A stretch of DNA of 43,015 bases from the NCBI RefSeq assembly GCF_002237365.1, contig NZ_NMUO01000023.1:1-43015 (forward strand). The letters run 5' to 3'. Source of the stretch: Zobellella denitrificans. GTDB lineage: Bacteria > Pseudomonadota > Gammaproteobacteria > Enterobacterales > Aeromonadaceae. Every line of letters begins with the position of its first letter. Within the stretch, counting starts at the first letter, position 1. Under the pieces are notes generated by a model, which did not search any database, was not told the DNA's origin, and was given only the letters and a program-made list of their open reading frames with translations. Position numbers and translations under genes: made by a program. Positions 1 through 10,225 of the stretch are shown here, one piece after another.

Positions 1-50
1 TTTTCCCCCCCGCGCCACTATGTTGAAGAAGACCCCCCCCCCCCCCCCCA
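1..50. other. Contig-end artefact with poly-C tract
   Basis: A run of 17 C lies at 33-49, preceded by low-complexity sequence with a second C run at 5-11. On the minus strand this reads as poly-G inside murG, exactly where the protein stops resembling MurG: after residue 95 the frame becomes poly-glycine instead of the expected conserved glycine-rich segment. Poly-G of this kind is the usual no-signal artefact of two-colour sequencing at a contig end. I treat bases 1 to about 50 as unreliable rather than as a mutation of murG. Confidence 0.8.
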
Positions 51-336
51 CCGCCGGACCGCGGCCCCGCCGCCGCCGCGCCTGCCAGACCGCCTTCAGG
101 ATCTGGAAGGGCGCCAGCAGCAGCCGCTTGAGGCCGTTGCCGCGCACCCCGGCGATGTCGATGGTGTGCAGCGGATAACCGTGCCTGGGTACCAGTTGGG
201 CTTCCATCCGCTCGGCGGTGCCGAGCCAGTGGATGTGCCAGCCCTCGGCCCGGAGCAGATCCGCCACCGCCAGCCCCGGGAACACATGGCCTCCGGTGCC
301 GCCCGCCATCACCAGCAGGGTCTTGTCAGCACTCAT
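51..336 (-). CDS. murG: UDP-GlcNAc--undecaprenyl-PP-MurNAc-pentapeptide GlcNAc transferase MurG (N-terminal part)
   Basis: MurG adds GlcNAc to lipid I on the inner face of the cytoplasmic membrane, giving lipid II. The ATG at 336-334 overlaps the ftsW stop by four bases (ATGA). Only the first ~95 codons are readable. They carry the glycosyltransferase GGTGGH loop at about residues 12-17, followed by FPGLAVA, then a [14 protein letters not shown] stretch typical of the family. The frame then enters a poly-G artefact and the contig ends, so the C-terminal UDP-GlcNAc-binding half is missing from the window. Position directly after ftsW is the standard dcw order. The truncation is almost certainly technical. 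Confidence 0.93.
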
Positions 337-1508
337 GCCACCTCCCGTTGTCTGGCCTGCATATTGTCCCGCCGCCACTCGAAGTCGATGCGCACCAGTA
401 TGGCCACGGCGGTGCTGATCACCAGCAGGCTGGAGCCGCCGTAGCTCACCAGGGGCAGGGTCAGGCCCTTGGTGGGCAGCAGGCCCGAGGCCGCGCCCAC
501 GTTGACCACCGTCTGGAAGCTGAACCAGATGCCGATGCCCATGGCCAGGTAGCCTTCGTACTGGCGGCCGCCCATCAAGACCTTCTGCCCGATGTGCAGC
601 GCCTTGAACGCCAGCCAGGCCTGCAGCAGCAACACCAGCAGCACCCCGCTGAAGCCCAGTTCCTCGCCGAGGATGGCGAACACGAAGTCGGTGTGGGCCT
701 CGGGCAGGTACTCGAGCTTCTGGATGGAGTTGCCGAGGCCCTCGCCGAACCAGCCGCCACGGCCGAAGGCCATCAGCGACTGGGTCAGCTGATAGCCGCT
801 GCCGAAGGGATCCTCCCAGGGGTTGAGGAAGGACGTCACCCGTCGCATCCGGTAGGGCGAGGTGATGATCAGGAAACCCACCAGGCCGACGCCCAGCACG
901 ATCAGGCTGACAAACTGGCTGAGCCGGGCGCCGGCGAGGAACAGCATGCCGATGGTGGTGACGAACAGCACCACCACCGAGCCCAGATCCGGCTGCATCA
1001 GCAGCAGCACCGACATCACGCCCATTACCGCCAGGGGCTTGAGGAAGCCGCGCCACTGGCCGCGCACCTCCTCCTGCTTGCGCACCAGGTAGCCGGCCAG
1101 GAAGGTGAACAGGGCCAGCTTGGCGATCTCCGCCGGCTGCACGTTGATGGGTCCCAGGGCCAGCCAGCGGGTACTGCCGTTGATATTGCGCCCCAGCAGC
1201 AATACCGCCACCAGCAGCAGCAGCGCCAGGATCAGGAAGCTGGCGTTGAACTGCTGCCAGCGCGCCATGGGCACCTGCAGCATCAGGCTGGCGAGCATCA
1301 GGCAGATCAGCAGGAAGGCGCCGTGGCGCTTGACGAAATAGAAGGGATCATTGCCGACGTTGATGCCCTCGGCGATGGAGGCGGAGGACACCATCACCAG
1401 GCCGATGGCCATCAGCGACAGCGCCAGCACCACCAGTTGGCGATCGTAGACGAGCCCCTGGGAGGGACGCAGCAGCCAGTCGGTACCGAAGGAGGGCAAC
1501 AGCTTCAT
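333..1508 (-). CDS. ftsW: Cell division SEDS glycosyltransferase FtsW
   Basis: FtsW polymerises lipid II into septal glycan strands in the inner membrane, working with the transpeptidase FtsI (also in this cluster). The 391-residue protein is mostly hydrophobic, with about ten membrane segments. It carries SEDS-family motifs: QPAEIAK at 124-130, QPDLGS at 172-177 and SYGGSSLL at 355-362. Length is close to E. coli FtsW (about 410). The ATG overlaps the end of murD by four bases and its own TGA overlaps murG, so it is translationally coupled on both sides. FtsW rather than RodA follows from its place between murD and murG. Confidence 0.96.
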   Translation of the reverse strand: MKLLPSFGTDWLLRPSQGLVYDRQLVVLALSLMAIGLVMVSSASIAEGINVGNDPFYFVKRHGAFLLICLMLASLMLQVPMARWQQFNASFLILALLLLVAVLLLGRNINGSTRWLALGPINVQPAEIAKLALFTFLAGYLVRKQEEVRGQWRGFLKPLAVMGVMSVLLLMQPDLGSVVVLFVTTIGMLFLAGARLSQFVSLIVLGVGLVGFLIITSPYRMRRVTSFLNPWEDPFGSGYQLTQSLMAFGRGGWFGEGLGNSIQKLEYLPEAHTDFVFAILGEELGFSGVLLVLLLQAWLAFKALHIGQKVLMGGRQYEGYLAMGIGIWFSFQTVVNVGAASGLLPTKGLTLPLVSYGGSSLLVISTAVAILVRIDFEWRRDNMQARQREVA

Positions 1509-2806
1509 AACGCCTCCACCAGGGCCATGAAGTGATCGCCCCGGGCCTGGTAATTGGGATACATGTCCAGGCTGGCGCAGGCCGGGGCGAACAGCACCCA
1601 GTCACCGGGGGCCGCCCGTTCGGCGCACCAGGCCACGGCCCCGGCCAGATCGGCCACTTCCCGGGTGTTGCCGCCCAGCCGCAGCAGCGCCGCCCTGTCC
1701 TGGCCGAAGCAGGCCATGCCGGCGATGCGCCGTTCGAGCAGGGGCTTGAGCGGGCCGAAATCCTGACCCTTGCCCTGGCCGCCGGCGATCAGCCACAACC
1801 GGCCGGGCACCGCCTCGGCCACCCCGGCGATGGCCGCCAGGGTGGCGCCCACATTGGTGGCCTTGGAATCGTTGAGCCAGCGCACCCCGTTTTTCTCGGC
1901 CACGAACTGGCAGCGGTGGGGCAGGCCGCCGAAACGGCGCAACACCGCCAGCTGTGCCTGGCGCGGTATACCGGCCCGGTCCGCCAGGGCCATGGCCGCC
2001 AGGGCGTTGAGCTGGTTGTGGGCGCCGAGGATGCGCAGCGCCGACACCGGCAGCACCGGCTCGCCATGGCGGCTCAGCCAAAGCTCGCCCCCCTGCTCGA
2101 TCCGGCCGTATTCCTGTGCGTCCAGGCCGAAACCGACCGCCGGGCTACCGGCCGGCGGCCGGGTCTGGTCGTCTTCCCGGTTGTAGACGCACAGGCCGGC
2201 GCCCCGGTAGATACCCAGCTTGGTGTCCCGGTAGTGGGCCAGGGAATCGTAGCGATCCAGGTGATCCTCGCTGATGTTGAGCACGGTGGCGGCCAGCGCC
2301 GCCAGCCCGGGAGTGGTTTCCAGCTGAAAGCTGGACAGCTCCAGTACCGCCAGCTCCAGCGGCCCGGCCAGCAGATCCAGCGCCGGGGTGCCGATATTGC
2401 CGCCCACCCCCACCGCCAGGCCGGCCTCGGCCGCCATCTCGCCCACCAGGGTGGTAACGGTGCTCTTGCCGTTGGAGCCGGTGATGGCGATGACCGGGGC
2501 CCGGCATTCCCGCAGGAACAGCTCCACGTCGCCCACGATTTCCACCCCGGCAGCCTGCGCCTGGCGCACCTCGGGGGTAGCCAGGGGCACGCCGGGGCTT
2601 GCCACGATCAAGTCCGCCGCCAGCAGGCTGGCGGCGTCGAGGGCACCGAAGCGGCAGTCGATGCCGGGTGGCAGTTGTTCCGCCCCCGGCGGCCGGGCAC
2701 GGGTGTCCATCACCAGCGGGCGGCGCCCCCGCTCCAGGCAATAGCGCACACAGGAAAATCCCGTCTGCCCCAACCCGATGATCACTATGCGTTCCGGCAG
2801 CATCAT
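1505..2806 (-). CDS. murD: UDP-N-acetylmuramoylalanine--D-glutamate ligase MurD
   Basis: MurD is the cytosolic ATP-dependent ligase that adds D-glutamate to UDP-MurNAc-L-Ala. The 433-residue protein has the N-terminal UDP-binding Rossmann segment ([10 protein letters not shown] near residues 7-16), the Mur-ligase P-loop GSNGKST at 110-116, and a C-terminal ligase domain with LNDSKATN in the middle region. Its ATG follows the mraY TAA with no gap (TAAATG on the minus strand). A second in-frame ATG one codon later is an equally possible start. The stop overlaps the ftsW start by four bases. Confidence 0.96.
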   Translation of the reverse strand: MMLPERIVIIGLGQTGFSCVRYCLERGRRPLVMDTRARPPGAEQLPPGIDCRFGALDAASLLAADLIVASPGVPLATPEVRQAQAAGVEIVGDVELFLRECRAPVIAITGSNGKSTVTTLVGEMAAEAGLAVGVGGNIGTPALDLLAGPLELAVLELSSFQLETTPGLAALAATVLNISEDHLDRYDSLAHYRDTKLGIYRGAGLCVYNREDDQTRPPAGSPAVGFGLDAQEYGRIEQGGELWLSRHGEPVLPVSALRILGAHNQLNALAAMALADRAGIPRQAQLAVLRRFGGLPHRCQFVAEKNGVRWLNDSKATNVGATLAAIAGVAEAVPGRLWLIAGGQGKGQDFGPLKPLLERRIAGMACFGQDRAALLRLGGNTREVADLAGAVAWCAERAAPGDWVLFAPACASLDMYPNYQARGDHFMALVEAL

Positions 2807-3889
2807 TTATCTCACCTTGAGGGTGGCCAGGCCGATCAGCACCAGCATCAGGGTGATGATCCAGAAGCGGACTATCACCCTGGGCTCGGGCCAGCCCTTC
2901 AGCTCGTAATGGTGGTGGATGGGCGCCATGCGGAAAATCCGCTGACCGCGCAGCTTGTAGGAGCCCACCTGCAGGATCACCGACAGGGTCTCGATCACGA
3001 AGATGCCCCCCATGATCACCAGCAGGAATTCCTGGCGCACCAGCACGGCGATGGCGCCCAGGGCCGCGCCCAGGGCCAGGGAGCCCACGTCGCCCATGAA
3101 CACCTGGGCCGGGAAGGTATTGAACCAGAGGAAGCCCAGGCCGGCTCCCACCATGGCGGTGCACACCACCGTCAGTTCGCCGGCGTGGGCCACATAGGGA
3201 ATGTGCAGGTAGGCGGCGAAGTTGACGTTACCGGTAGCCCAGGCCACCAGGGCGAAGCCGGCCGCCACCATGACGGTGGGCATGATGGCCAGGCCGTCCA
3301 GGCCGTCGGTCAGGTTGACCGCATTGCTGGAGCCGACGATGACGAAGTAGCTGAGCACGATGAACAGCAGGCCGAGCTGGGGCATGACGTCCTTGAAGAA
3401 GGGGACCACCAACTGGGTCTGGGCCGGATCCCGGGCTATCCAGTAGACGAAGACGGCCGCCGCCAGGGCCGCCGCCGACTGCCAGAAGTACTTCCAGCGG
3501 GCGATCAGGCCGTCGGTGTTCTTGCGCACCACCTTGCGGTAGTCGTCGACGAAACCGATGGCGCCGAAGGCGCCCAGCACGAACAGCACCACCCACACAT
3601 AGGGGTTGGACAGGCGCGCCCACAGCAGTACCGACACGAAGATGGCGATGAGGATCATCAGGCCGCCCATGGTGGGAGTGCCGGCCTTGCTGAAATGGGA
3701 TTCGGGGCCGTCGTTGCGCACCACCTGGCCGATTTGCAGCATCTGCAACCGGCGGATCAGGCGCGGACCTATCCACAGGGAGACGAAGAGTCCGGTCAGG
3801 ATGGACACCACCGCCCTGAAGGTGAGATAGGAGAAGACGTTGAAAAAGCTGAAATGGGGGGTCAGCCATTCCGCCAGCCAGACTAGCAT
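2807..3889 (-). CDS. mraY: Phospho-N-acetylmuramoyl-pentapeptide transferase MraY
   Basis: MraY transfers phospho-MurNAc-pentapeptide to undecaprenyl phosphate, making lipid I in the inner membrane. The 360 residues match the usual family length exactly and contain about ten membrane segments. Visible active-site features are the adjacent aspartates D115/D116 (FVDDYRK), [19 protein letters not shown] and the HHHYELKGW loop near the C-terminus. The start overlaps the murF stop by seven bases. Its place between murF and murD is standard. Confidence 0.97.
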   Translation of the reverse strand: MLVWLAEWLTPHFSFFNVFSYLTFRAVVSILTGLFVSLWIGPRLIRRLQMLQIGQVVRNDGPESHFSKAGTPTMGGLMILIAIFVSVLLWARLSNPYVWVVLFVLGAFGAIGFVDDYRKVVRKNTDGLIARWKYFWQSAAALAAAVFVYWIARDPAQTQLVVPFFKDVMPQLGLLFIVLSYFVIVGSSNAVNLTDGLDGLAIMPTVMVAAGFALVAWATGNVNFAAYLHIPYVAHAGELTVVCTAMVGAGLGFLWFNTFPAQVFMGDVGSLALGAALGAIAVLVRQEFLLVIMGGIFVIETLSVILQVGSYKLRGQRIFRMAPIHHHYELKGWPEPRVIVRFWIITLMLVLIGLATLKVR

Positions 3890-5223
3890 GCCTCACCCTC
3901 CTGAATGGCCCGGACCACTTCTTCCATCCGGGCGCTGCGCGCACCTTTGACCAAAACCACCACCTTGTTGTGTTGTGCCAGCGCCGCGGCCAGCTCCGGC
4001 CACAGCTGCTGCTTGTTCTCGAAATGGCGGCCATGGGCCGCCGTCGCCGTGTCCTTGCTGTCCCGGCCCACGGTCAGCACCAGATCGATGCCGAGCTTGC
4101 GGGCGTGTTCGCCCACCCTGGTGTGCATTTCACGGCTGTAGTCGCCCAGCTCCGCCATGTCGCCGAACACGAAGATGCGGTGGCCGGGCAGGCTGGCCAG
4201 GGTATCCAGCCCCGCCAGCACGGAGGCGACGCTGGCGTTGTAGGTATCGTCGAGCAGGGTGAGTCCGCCCCGGGTCCATACCTGCAGGCGGCCCTTGGCC
4301 GAGCCGAAGGCAGCCAGGCCGGCGGCGATCTCTTCCAGGGTCGCCCCCAGCGCCTCGGTGGCGGCGGCGGCAGCCAGGGCGTTGGCCACGTTGTGCTTGC
4401 GGGGCACCGGCAGCTGCACCGCCACTTCTCCCTTTGGAGTCAGCAGGCGGAAGTGGGCGCAGCCCGCCTTGTCCAGGCCGATTTGGCGGGCCTCGTATTC
4501 CCGGTGCTCGCCGAAGTAAACCAGGGGGTGCTTTTCCTTCCACAGGGCGCAGAAAGGGCTGTCGCCGTTGGCGATGGCCACGCCCCCCGGCTCCAGGCCG
4601 TCGTAGATCTCGCCCTTGGCCCGGGCGATGCCCTCGAGGGAGCCGAAACCTTCCAGGTGGGAGGCTTCCACATTGTTGATAAGAGCGACATGGGGCCTGG
4701 TCAGCGAACTGGTCCAGGCGATTTCGCCGATGTGGTTGGCGCCCAGCTCCACCACCGCGTATTCGGTGTCCGGGGTCAGTTCGCACAGGGTCAGGGGTAC
4801 CCCTATCTCATTGTTGAGATTGCCCCGGGTGGCCAGCACCTTGCCCTTCTGGCGCAGTATGGCGGCCGCCATCTCCTTGACCGTGGTCTTGCCGCAGCTG
4901 CCGGTGATGGCCAGGAAGCGGGCCTGGCTCTGATCGCGCACCAGACCGCCCAGCACACCCAACGCCAGCCGGGTATCGGCCACCTTGATCTGGGGCAGAT
5001 CCAGCGCCAGCCAGCGCTCCACCAGCAAGGCGGCGGCCCCCTGCGCCACCGCCTGGGCGGCGAAGTCATGGCCGTCGAAGCGCTCGCCGGCCAGCGCCAC
5101 GAACAGGCAGCCGGCGACCATGGGCTGGCGGCTGTCGGTGGTCACGGCCAGTATGGTGCCGTCGGCACCACGCAGCTCGCCGCCGGACGCCTGGGCCAGT
5201 TGCTCGAGGCTGAGCGGTATCAT
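3883..5223 (-). CDS. murF: UDP-MurNAc-tripeptide--D-Ala-D-Ala ligase MurF
   Basis: MurF adds the D-Ala-D-Ala dipeptide to UDP-MurNAc-tripeptide, finishing the soluble precursor. The 446-residue protein shows the P-loop GSCGKTT at 109-115 (GSCGKT rather than the GTNGKS of MurE), the [12 protein letters not shown] segment, and the TYNASVAS region of the C-terminal domain. The ATG overlaps the murE stop by four bases (ATGA), and the stop overlaps the mraY start by seven, so the three are translationally coupled. Confidence 0.96.
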   Translation of the reverse strand: MIPLSLEQLAQASGGELRGADGTILAVTTDSRQPMVAGCLFVALAGERFDGHDFAAQAVAQGAAALLVERWLALDLPQIKVADTRLALGVLGGLVRDQSQARFLAITGSCGKTTVKEMAAAILRQKGKVLATRGNLNNEIGVPLTLCELTPDTEYAVVELGANHIGEIAWTSSLTRPHVALINNVEASHLEGFGSLEGIARAKGEIYDGLEPGGVAIANGDSPFCALWKEKHPLVYFGEHREYEARQIGLDKAGCAHFRLLTPKGEVAVQLPVPRKHNVANALAAAAATEALGATLEEIAAGLAAFGSAKGRLQVWTRGGLTLLDDTYNASVASVLAGLDTLASLPGHRIFVFGDMAELGDYSREMHTRVGEHARKLGIDLVLTVGRDSKDTATAAHGRHFENKQQLWPELAAALAQHNKVVVLVKGARSARMEEVVRAIQEGEAC

Positions 5224-6692
5224 GCGACAGTCCCCAGCAGGGCGGCCACGGTTTCCCGATCGCTGTAATGCATCTTGTGAGTACCCACTATCTGATAATC
5301 CTCATGGCCCTTGCCTGCCACCAAAATGATATCGTCCACGCCCGCCTGCGCTATGGCCTGGCGGATGGCCTCGGCCCGCTGATGGATCACCAGGGCCGCT
5401 TCCGGCTCGAGCAATCCCGCCCGCATCTGTTCGATGATGGCCTCGGGCGCCTCGGTGCGGGGATTGTCATCGGTCAGGATGACCCTGTCGGCGCCGGCCT
5501 CCGCCGCCGCCGCCATCAGCGGCCGCTTGCCCTGGTCCCGATCGCCGCCGCAGCCCACCAGGCACCAGAGACGGCCCCGGCAATGCTGGCGCAGCGCCTG
5601 CAGCGCCTGCTCCAGCGCATCCGGCGTATGGGCGTAGTCCACCACCACCAGCGGCTTGCCGGGGGCGGTGAAGGGTTCCATCCGCCCGGCCACCCCGGAG
5701 AGCCGGGGGGCCGAGGCCAGCAACTCATCAAAGGACTCACCCAGAACCAGCAGGCTGGCCATCGCCGCCAGCAGGTTGGCCACGTTGAAACGTCCCATCA
5801 GGGGGGCGGATAATACACCATTCCCCCAGTCGGAGTTAATGGTCACTTTCAGGCCACCGCCATAAAAATGTACCGTCTCCGCCACCAGCTGGCGCCCGTC
5901 GAAATCCGCCAGCCGGCCGTGCAGGCTATAGGCGATGGCATCCGGGTACAGGCGCAGCCAGCGCCGGCCCACCGGGTCGTCGGCGTTGATCACCCGGGCC
6001 TGGCGGCAAAGCTCGAACAGCTGGCGCTTGGCCTCGCCGTATTCGGCCATGGTGCCGTGATAGTCCAGGTGATCCCGGCTCAGGTTGGTGAACACCGCCA
6101 CGTCAAAATCCAGCGCGGCCACCCGGTGCTGATGCAAACCGTGGGAAGACACCTCCATCGCCACCCGTTTGGCGCCGGCCGCCAGCTGCGCGGCCAGCTC
6201 GGCCTGCACCGCCAGCGCCGAACCGGTGGTGTTGACCGCCTCCCTGAGCCGGCCGTAGAGGCCGTTGCCCAGGGTGCCCATGACCCCCGCCTGGGTGCCC
6301 AGCAGGCAGCTCCAATTGGCGATGAGCTGGGTGACGGTGCTCTTGCCGTTGGTACCGGTCACTCCCACCAGCTGCAGATCGGCGGAGGGATCGCCGTAAA
6401 AAATCCCCGCCAGCAGCGACAGCTGACGGGACAGCCGGTACACCCCGAGCAGGCGATGATCCTGGTGGTTGAGACCGGCCTGCTCCGGATGGTCCACCTC
6501 GAACAACACCGCCGCCGCGCCCTGCCGCAGGGCCTGGTCGATAAACTGACGGCCGTCCAGCCGGTGGCCCTTGACCGCGATAAAGAGACAACCGGGAGCG
6601 GCCGCCCGGCTGTCGAGGGTGATGGCGTCGATGGGAATGGCCGGGGCCGACAGCCCCAGGGGCACCGCCAGATCTCTAAGTGTGAGGGCCAC
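5220..6692 (-). CDS. murE: UDP-MurNAc-L-Ala-D-Glu--meso-diaminopimelate ligase MurE
   Basis: MurE adds meso-diaminopimelate to UDP-MurNAc-L-Ala-D-Glu. The 490-residue protein has the P-loop GTNGKST at 113-119, a MEVSSHGL segment, and DNPR at 409-412, the motif associated with meso-DAP rather than lysine specificity. The start is GTG at 6692-6690. It is preferred because a near-perfect AGGAGG lies six bases upstream, inside the 3' end of ftsI, and the protein then begins MALTLRDL as in homologues. The 17-bp overlap with ftsI suggests coupling. Confidence 0.95.
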   Translation of the reverse strand: MALTLRDLAVPLGLSAPAIPIDAITLDSRAAAPGCLFIAVKGHRLDGRQFIDQALRQGAAAVLFEVDHPEQAGLNHQDHRLLGVYRLSRQLSLLAGIFYGDPSADLQLVGVTGTNGKSTVTQLIANWSCLLGTQAGVMGTLGNGLYGRLREAVNTTGSALAVQAELAAQLAAGAKRVAMEVSSHGLHQHRVAALDFDVAVFTNLSRDHLDYHGTMAEYGEAKRQLFELCRQARVINADDPVGRRWLRLYPDAIAYSLHGRLADFDGRQLVAETVHFYGGGLKVTINSDWGNGVLSAPLMGRFNVANLLAAMASLLVLGESFDELLASAPRLSGVAGRMEPFTAPGKPLVVVDYAHTPDALEQALQALRQHCRGRLWCLVGCGGDRDQGKRPLMAAAAEAGADRVILTDDNPRTEAPEAIIEQMRAGLLEPEAALVIHQRAEAIRQAIAQAGVDDIILVAGKGHEDYQIVGTHKMHYSDRETVAALLGTVA

Positions 6693-8427
6693 GCTTCGCC
6701 TCCTGTCCTGCCAGCTGGAACTGCTCTTCGGTCGCCGCGTCCGGGCGGATATTCAATAACTGCAGGGCGCCGCTCATCACTTCGGCGAACACCGGCGCGG
6801 CCACCTGGCCGCCGTAGTATTCATCGCCCTGGGGCTCGTTGATCACCACCACCATCGCCAGGCGGGGGTTGCTGACCGGCGCCATGCCGGCAAAGACGCC
6901 CACATAGTCGCTGCCATAACCGCCGGCGATGGCCTTGCGCGAGGTGCCGGTCTTGCCCGCCACCCGATAGCCGGGAATGGCGGCCTGGCGGGCGGTGCCG
7001 CCCGGGCCGATGACGCTTTCCATCATCTTCAGCACGTCGTCCGCATGCTGGCGCGGTATCACCTGCTCGCCCGCCGGCGCCTGGCTGCGCTTGACGATGG
7101 TCAGGGGATAGCGCACCCCGCCGTTGGCCAGCACCGCATAGGCCTGGGCCAGTTGCAGCGGGGTTACGGTCACGCCGTAACCGAACGACAGGGTCGCCTT
7201 TTCGATATCGGACCAGCGCCGCCGCTGGGGCACCATGCCGGTGCTCTCGCCCACCAGCCCCATGCCCGAGTCGATGCCCAGGCCGAAGCGATAGAGGGTA
7301 TCGAGCAGCTGCTCGGGGGTTTCCTGCAACGCCATGCGCACCATGCCCATGTTGGAGGAGCGCTGCAGCACCGTCTCCACGCTGATGGCCCCCAGGTTGC
7401 GGGTATCGGACACCCGCTTGCCGCCCAGCCTTACCCAGCCCGGGTTGGTGTCGATGATGGAATCCGCCCTGATGATGCCGTTTTCCAGGGCGCTGACCAC
7501 GATCAGCGGCTTCAGGGTGGAGCCCGGCTCGTAGGTGTCGGTCACCGCCCGGTTGCGGGCGCGGAAGCTCTGGTACTGGCCCCGGTTGTTGGGGTTGAAG
7601 GAGGGGGTATTGACCATGGCCAGTACTTCGCCGGTCTTGACGTCCAGCATCACCAGGGAGGCGGAGGTGGCGCGGTGAAACTCGGAGGCGCGCTTGAGCG
7701 AGCGATAGGCCAGGGCCTGAATGCGCTGATCGATGGTCAGCTGGATATGGTTGGCCTCGCGGCCTTCCGACACCACCCCCAGGTCTTCCACCACCCGGCC
7801 GGTCCTGTCCTTGCGCACCCGGCGCTCACCGGGCTGGGCGGTGAGCCATTCGTTGAAGGCCCGCTCTATGCCTTCGATACCGGCGCCGTCGATATTGGTC
7901 ATGCCCACCAGATGGGCGTTGATCTCGCCGGTGGGATAGAAGCGCCGCTCTTCCGGCCGCAAATGCACCCCGGGCAGACGGAGCTTGCGGATATACTCGG
8001 CCACCGCCGGGGTCACCTGGCGCTGCAGGTAGACGAAGCGGCGCTTGGGATCCTGCACCCGGGCCAGCAGGGTTTCGCGGGGCACCCCCAACACCTCGGC
8101 CAGGGCCTGCCAGGCCTGCTCCTTGCGCAGGCTCATCTCTTCGTGGATCTGCTTGGGATCGGCCCACACCGCCTGTACCGGCACCGACACCGCCAGTTCC
8201 TCGCCGTTGCGATCCATGATCATGCCGCGCGTCGTGCTGCTGACCGCGGTGCGCAGGGAACGCAGATCCCCCTCCATCCGCAGCCGATCCGGCGACACCA
8301 CCTGGATCCAGGCGGCCCGGGCGAACAGCGCCACGAAGGCGAACAGGATCACGCCGCACACGGTCAGGAAACGCCAGCCGAGCAGCATGGGTTCTTTCTT
8401 GGTGGCATTGCGCCTTTTCATCTTCAT
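6676..8427 (-). CDS. ftsI: Septal peptidoglycan DD-transpeptidase FtsI (PBP3)
   Basis: FtsI cross-links septal peptidoglycan and partners FtsW. The 583-residue protein has a short cytosolic tail, one membrane anchor at about 18-40, the class B PBP dimerisation domain, and the transpeptidase domain with catalytic S303 in STLK, SSN at 357-359 and KTGT at 492-495. The open frame extends 41 codons further upstream, but I start at the ATG at 8427. That ATG overlaps the ftsL stop by four bases, and the protein then begins MKMKRRN directly before the anchor. The upstream extension is out-of-frame ftsL sequence. Confidence 0.95.
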   Translation of the reverse strand: MKMKRRNATKKEPMLLGWRFLTVCGVILFAFVALFARAAWIQVVSPDRLRMEGDLRSLRTAVSSTTRGMIMDRNGEELAVSVPVQAVWADPKQIHEEMSLRKEQAWQALAEVLGVPRETLLARVQDPKRRFVYLQRQVTPAVAEYIRKLRLPGVHLRPEERRFYPTGEINAHLVGMTNIDGAGIEGIERAFNEWLTAQPGERRVRKDRTGRVVEDLGVVSEGREANHIQLTIDQRIQALAYRSLKRASEFHRATSASLVMLDVKTGEVLAMVNTPSFNPNNRGQYQSFRARNRAVTDTYEPGSTLKPLIVVSALENGIIRADSIIDTNPGWVRLGGKRVSDTRNLGAISVETVLQRSSNMGMVRMALQETPEQLLDTLYRFGLGIDSGMGLVGESTGMVPQRRRWSDIEKATLSFGYGVTVTPLQLAQAYAVLANGGVRYPLTIVKRSQAPAGEQVIPRQHADDVLKMMESVIGPGGTARQAAIPGYRVAGKTGTSRKAIAGGYGSDYVGVFAGMAPVSNPRLAMVVVINEPQGDEYYGGQVAAPVFAEVMSGALQLLNIRPDAATEEQFQLAGQEAKRGPHT

Positions 8428-8738
8428 CGTTGCGTCACCAGTTTTTCCTGGGCCGGCGCCGGCCGGTGCATCTTCAGCTTGTCCCGGGCCAGGGCCTCGA
8501 CCCGGCTGTGCTCCATCAGGGTGTTCTGCTCCAGCAGCAGGTGGCGCCACTCGATGTCCAGCCGGTCCTGCTCCGCCATCAGTTCGTTGTACTCACCGGT
8601 CAACTGGCGGGTGCCGTGGGTGATCACTATCACCGCCAGCGCCGACACCAGGGTGAGCACCGCCAGCAGCAGTTGCCACTTGTGCCGCAACAGATCCTGG
8701 CCGATTTCCCTCGCCAGGTTGATGCGTCCCTCGATCAC
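8424..8738 (-). CDS. ftsL: Cell division protein FtsL
   Basis: FtsL is a small bitopic divisome protein that, with FtsB and FtsQ, activates FtsWI. The 104 residues show a basic N-terminus, one membrane span at about 20-38 ([17 protein letters not shown]), and a periplasmic heptad-like segment ending in [11 protein letters not shown]. Sequence conservation in this family is low, so position between rsmH and ftsI, topology and length carry the call. The start overlaps the rsmH stop and the stop overlaps the ftsI ATG, each by four bases. Confidence 0.9.
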   Translation of the reverse strand: MIEGRINLAREIGQDLLRHKWQLLLAVLTLVSALAVIVITHGTRQLTGEYNELMAEQDRLDIEWRHLLLEQNTLMEHSRVEALARDKLKMHRPAPAQEKLVTQR

Positions 8739-9679
8739 GCCGGCGTCTCCAGCCGCTGTGCCACCCGCAGCACCGAGCTGCGTGCCCGCGGGTTGGCTTC
8801 GACTTCTGCCGCCGAGGGCTTCATCGCCTTGCCGACACTCTTTAACAAGCGGCCGCCGGCAAGCTGGGCCTCGGTCAGGGGCAGTCCCGGCGGCACTTCG
8901 GGGCCTTTCTCCTGTTTGCGGATAAAGTGCTTGACCAGCCTGTCTTCCAGGGAATGGAAGCTGATCACCGACAGCCGGCCGCCGGGCGCCAGCACCCTGA
9001 GGGCGCCGTTGAGGGCCAGCTCTATCTCCTCCAGCTCGCTGTTGATATAGATGCGGATCGCCTGGAAGCTGCGGGTGGCGGCGTGCTTGTTCTTCTCCCG
9101 GCTGGGGCTGACCCGGGCGATCATCTCCGCCAGCTGGCGGGTCCGGGTAAAGGGGGTCTGCTGCCGGTCGTGGACGATGGCGCGGGCTATCTTGCGGGCG
9201 AATTTCTCCTCGCCGAAGGTCTTCAGCACCCAGGCGATGTCCGCCTCGTCCGCCTGGGCCAGCCAGTCGGCGGCACTCTGACCGCTGGTGGGGTCCATGC
9301 GCATGTCGAGCGGGCCGTCCTTCTGGAAGCTGAAGCCGCGCTCGGCCTGGTCGAGCTGGGGCGACGACACGCCCAGATCGAGCAGGACGCCATCGATGCG
9401 TCCCGTCAGTCCCTGCTCATCCACCATCTCGGCCAGGCGGGAAAAGGGGCCATGCAATATCATGAAGCGGGGATCCGCTATCTTCCGGGCTTCGGCGATG
9501 GCCTGGGGATCCCGGTCGATGGCCAGCAGCCGGCCATTGGGCCCCAGTTGGGACAGGATATGGCGGGAATGACCACCCCGGCCGAAGGTGCCGTCCACAT
9601 AGACACCGTCCGGCCTGATATTCAGGCCGGCCACGGCTTCGTCCAGCAATACGGTGATGTGTGCCTGTTGTTGACTCAT
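8735..9679 (-). CDS. rsmH: 16S rRNA (cytosine(1402)-N(4))-methyltransferase RsmH
   Basis: RsmH (formerly MraW) methylates N4 of C1402 in the 16S rRNA decoding centre. RsmI, encoded nearby at 10802-11641, makes the 2'-O-methyl of the same nucleotide. The 314-residue protein begins with [10 protein letters not shown] and the SAM-binding [10 protein letters not shown] at 29-38, with [11 protein letters not shown] and SFHSLEDR further on, all family hallmarks. The ATG follows the mraZ TAA with no spacer. Its stop overlaps ftsL. Confidence 0.96.
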   Translation of the reverse strand: MSQQQAHITVLLDEAVAGLNIRPDGVYVDGTFGRGGHSRHILSQLGPNGRLLAIDRDPQAIAEARKIADPRFMILHGPFSRLAEMVDEQGLTGRIDGVLLDLGVSSPQLDQAERGFSFQKDGPLDMRMDPTSGQSAADWLAQADEADIAWVLKTFGEEKFARKIARAIVHDRQQTPFTRTRQLAEMIARVSPSREKNKHAATRSFQAIRIYINSELEEIELALNGALRVLAPGGRLSVISFHSLEDRLVKHFIRKQEKGPEVPPGLPLTEAQLAGGRLLKSVGKAMKPSAAEVEANPRARSSVLRVAQRLETPA

Positions 9680-10138
9680 TTACAGAGAAAAGTCCCGCAA
9701 TCGTTCCGATGACTCCCAGCCTTCTTGCGGAAGGGCCTGCAAATCATCGCTAATTTGTTGTTGCCAGCGGGTTTCGTCCCAGATTTCGAAGCGGTTGAGC
9801 TGCCCCACCAGCATGATTTTTTTTTCTAGTCCCGCGTGTTGCCTGAGCGGCCCCGGTACCAGGAAACGCCCCTGGCCATCCAGTTCGCATTCGGCGGCAT
9901 GGCCCAGCAACAGCCGTTGCAGGCGTCGCTCCTGCGGATGGGTGCTCGACAGCACACGCAGTTTCTTTTCTATCAGTTCCCATTCGGCCAGGGGGTAAAG
10001 CAGCAGGCAGGGATTGCTGATATCGATGGTGCATACCAGCATCCCCTCGCACTCATCGCGCAACGAGTCCCGGAATCGTGTCGGTATTGCCAACCGGCCC
10101 TTGGTATCCAGGCTGATGGCGTGAGCACCACGCAGCAT
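9680..10138 (-). CDS. mraZ: Transcriptional regulator MraZ
   Basis: MraZ is an AbrB-like DNA-binding protein that represses its own dcw operon by binding tandem repeats in front of mraZ; the repeats are visible here at 10163-10188. The 152 residues contain two copies of the SpoVT/AbrB-type half, around MLRGAHAISLDTKGRLAIPT (residues 1-20) and again around ECELDGQGRFLVP in the second half. Length is as in E. coli. It is the first gene of the cluster, and the sigma-70-type promoter at 10197-10225 lies just upstream. Confidence 0.96.
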   Translation of the reverse strand: MLRGAHAISLDTKGRLAIPTRFRDSLRDECEGMLVCTIDISNPCLLLYPLAEWELIEKKLRVLSSTHPQERRLQRLLLGHAAECELDGQGRFLVPGPLRQHAGLEKKIMLVGQLNRFEIWDETRWQQQISDDLQALPQEGWESSERLRDFSL

Positions 10139-10162
10139 TCTGAGTCCTTGAAATCTATTTTA

Positions 10163-10188
10163 TTCCACAAAAATCCACTTTTTCCCAC
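10163..10188 (-). promoter_or_regulatory. MraZ operator: three 10-bp-spaced GTGG boxes
   Basis: On the minus strand, GTGGGA (10188-10183), GTGGAT (10178-10173) and GTGGAA (10168-10163) recur at exactly ten-base steps. MraZ is known to bind tandem TGGGN-type repeats with this helical-turn spacing upstream of mraZ. The first box starts within a few bases of the predicted transcription start, so binding would block initiation or promoter escape. Confidence 0.88.
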
Positions 10189-10196
10189 CACGCTCA

Positions 10197-10225
10197 AGTG
10201 TAAGGAGGGGACTCAAGCTTTTCAA
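10197..10225 (-). promoter_or_regulatory. Sigma-70-type promoter of the mra/dcw operon
   Basis: On the minus strand, TTGAAA (10225-10220, five of six to TTGACA) is separated by exactly 17 bp from TACACT (10202-10197, four of six to TATAAT). The predicted start falls near 10190, at the edge of the first MraZ box. No other good promoter is visible between the rnpB terminator and mraZ. Confidence 0.7.

Noticed and set aside
1532-3886. A 784-codon open frame on the plus strand, antisense to murD and mraY
   Set aside because: It is a low-complexity His/Gln/Gly-rich translation with no ribosome-binding site, explained by strong GC bias in the third codon positions of the real genes.
7045-8925. A 626-codon open frame antisense to ftsI
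   Set aside because: Same codon-bias artefact. The ftsI protein on the other strand has all its catalytic motifs.
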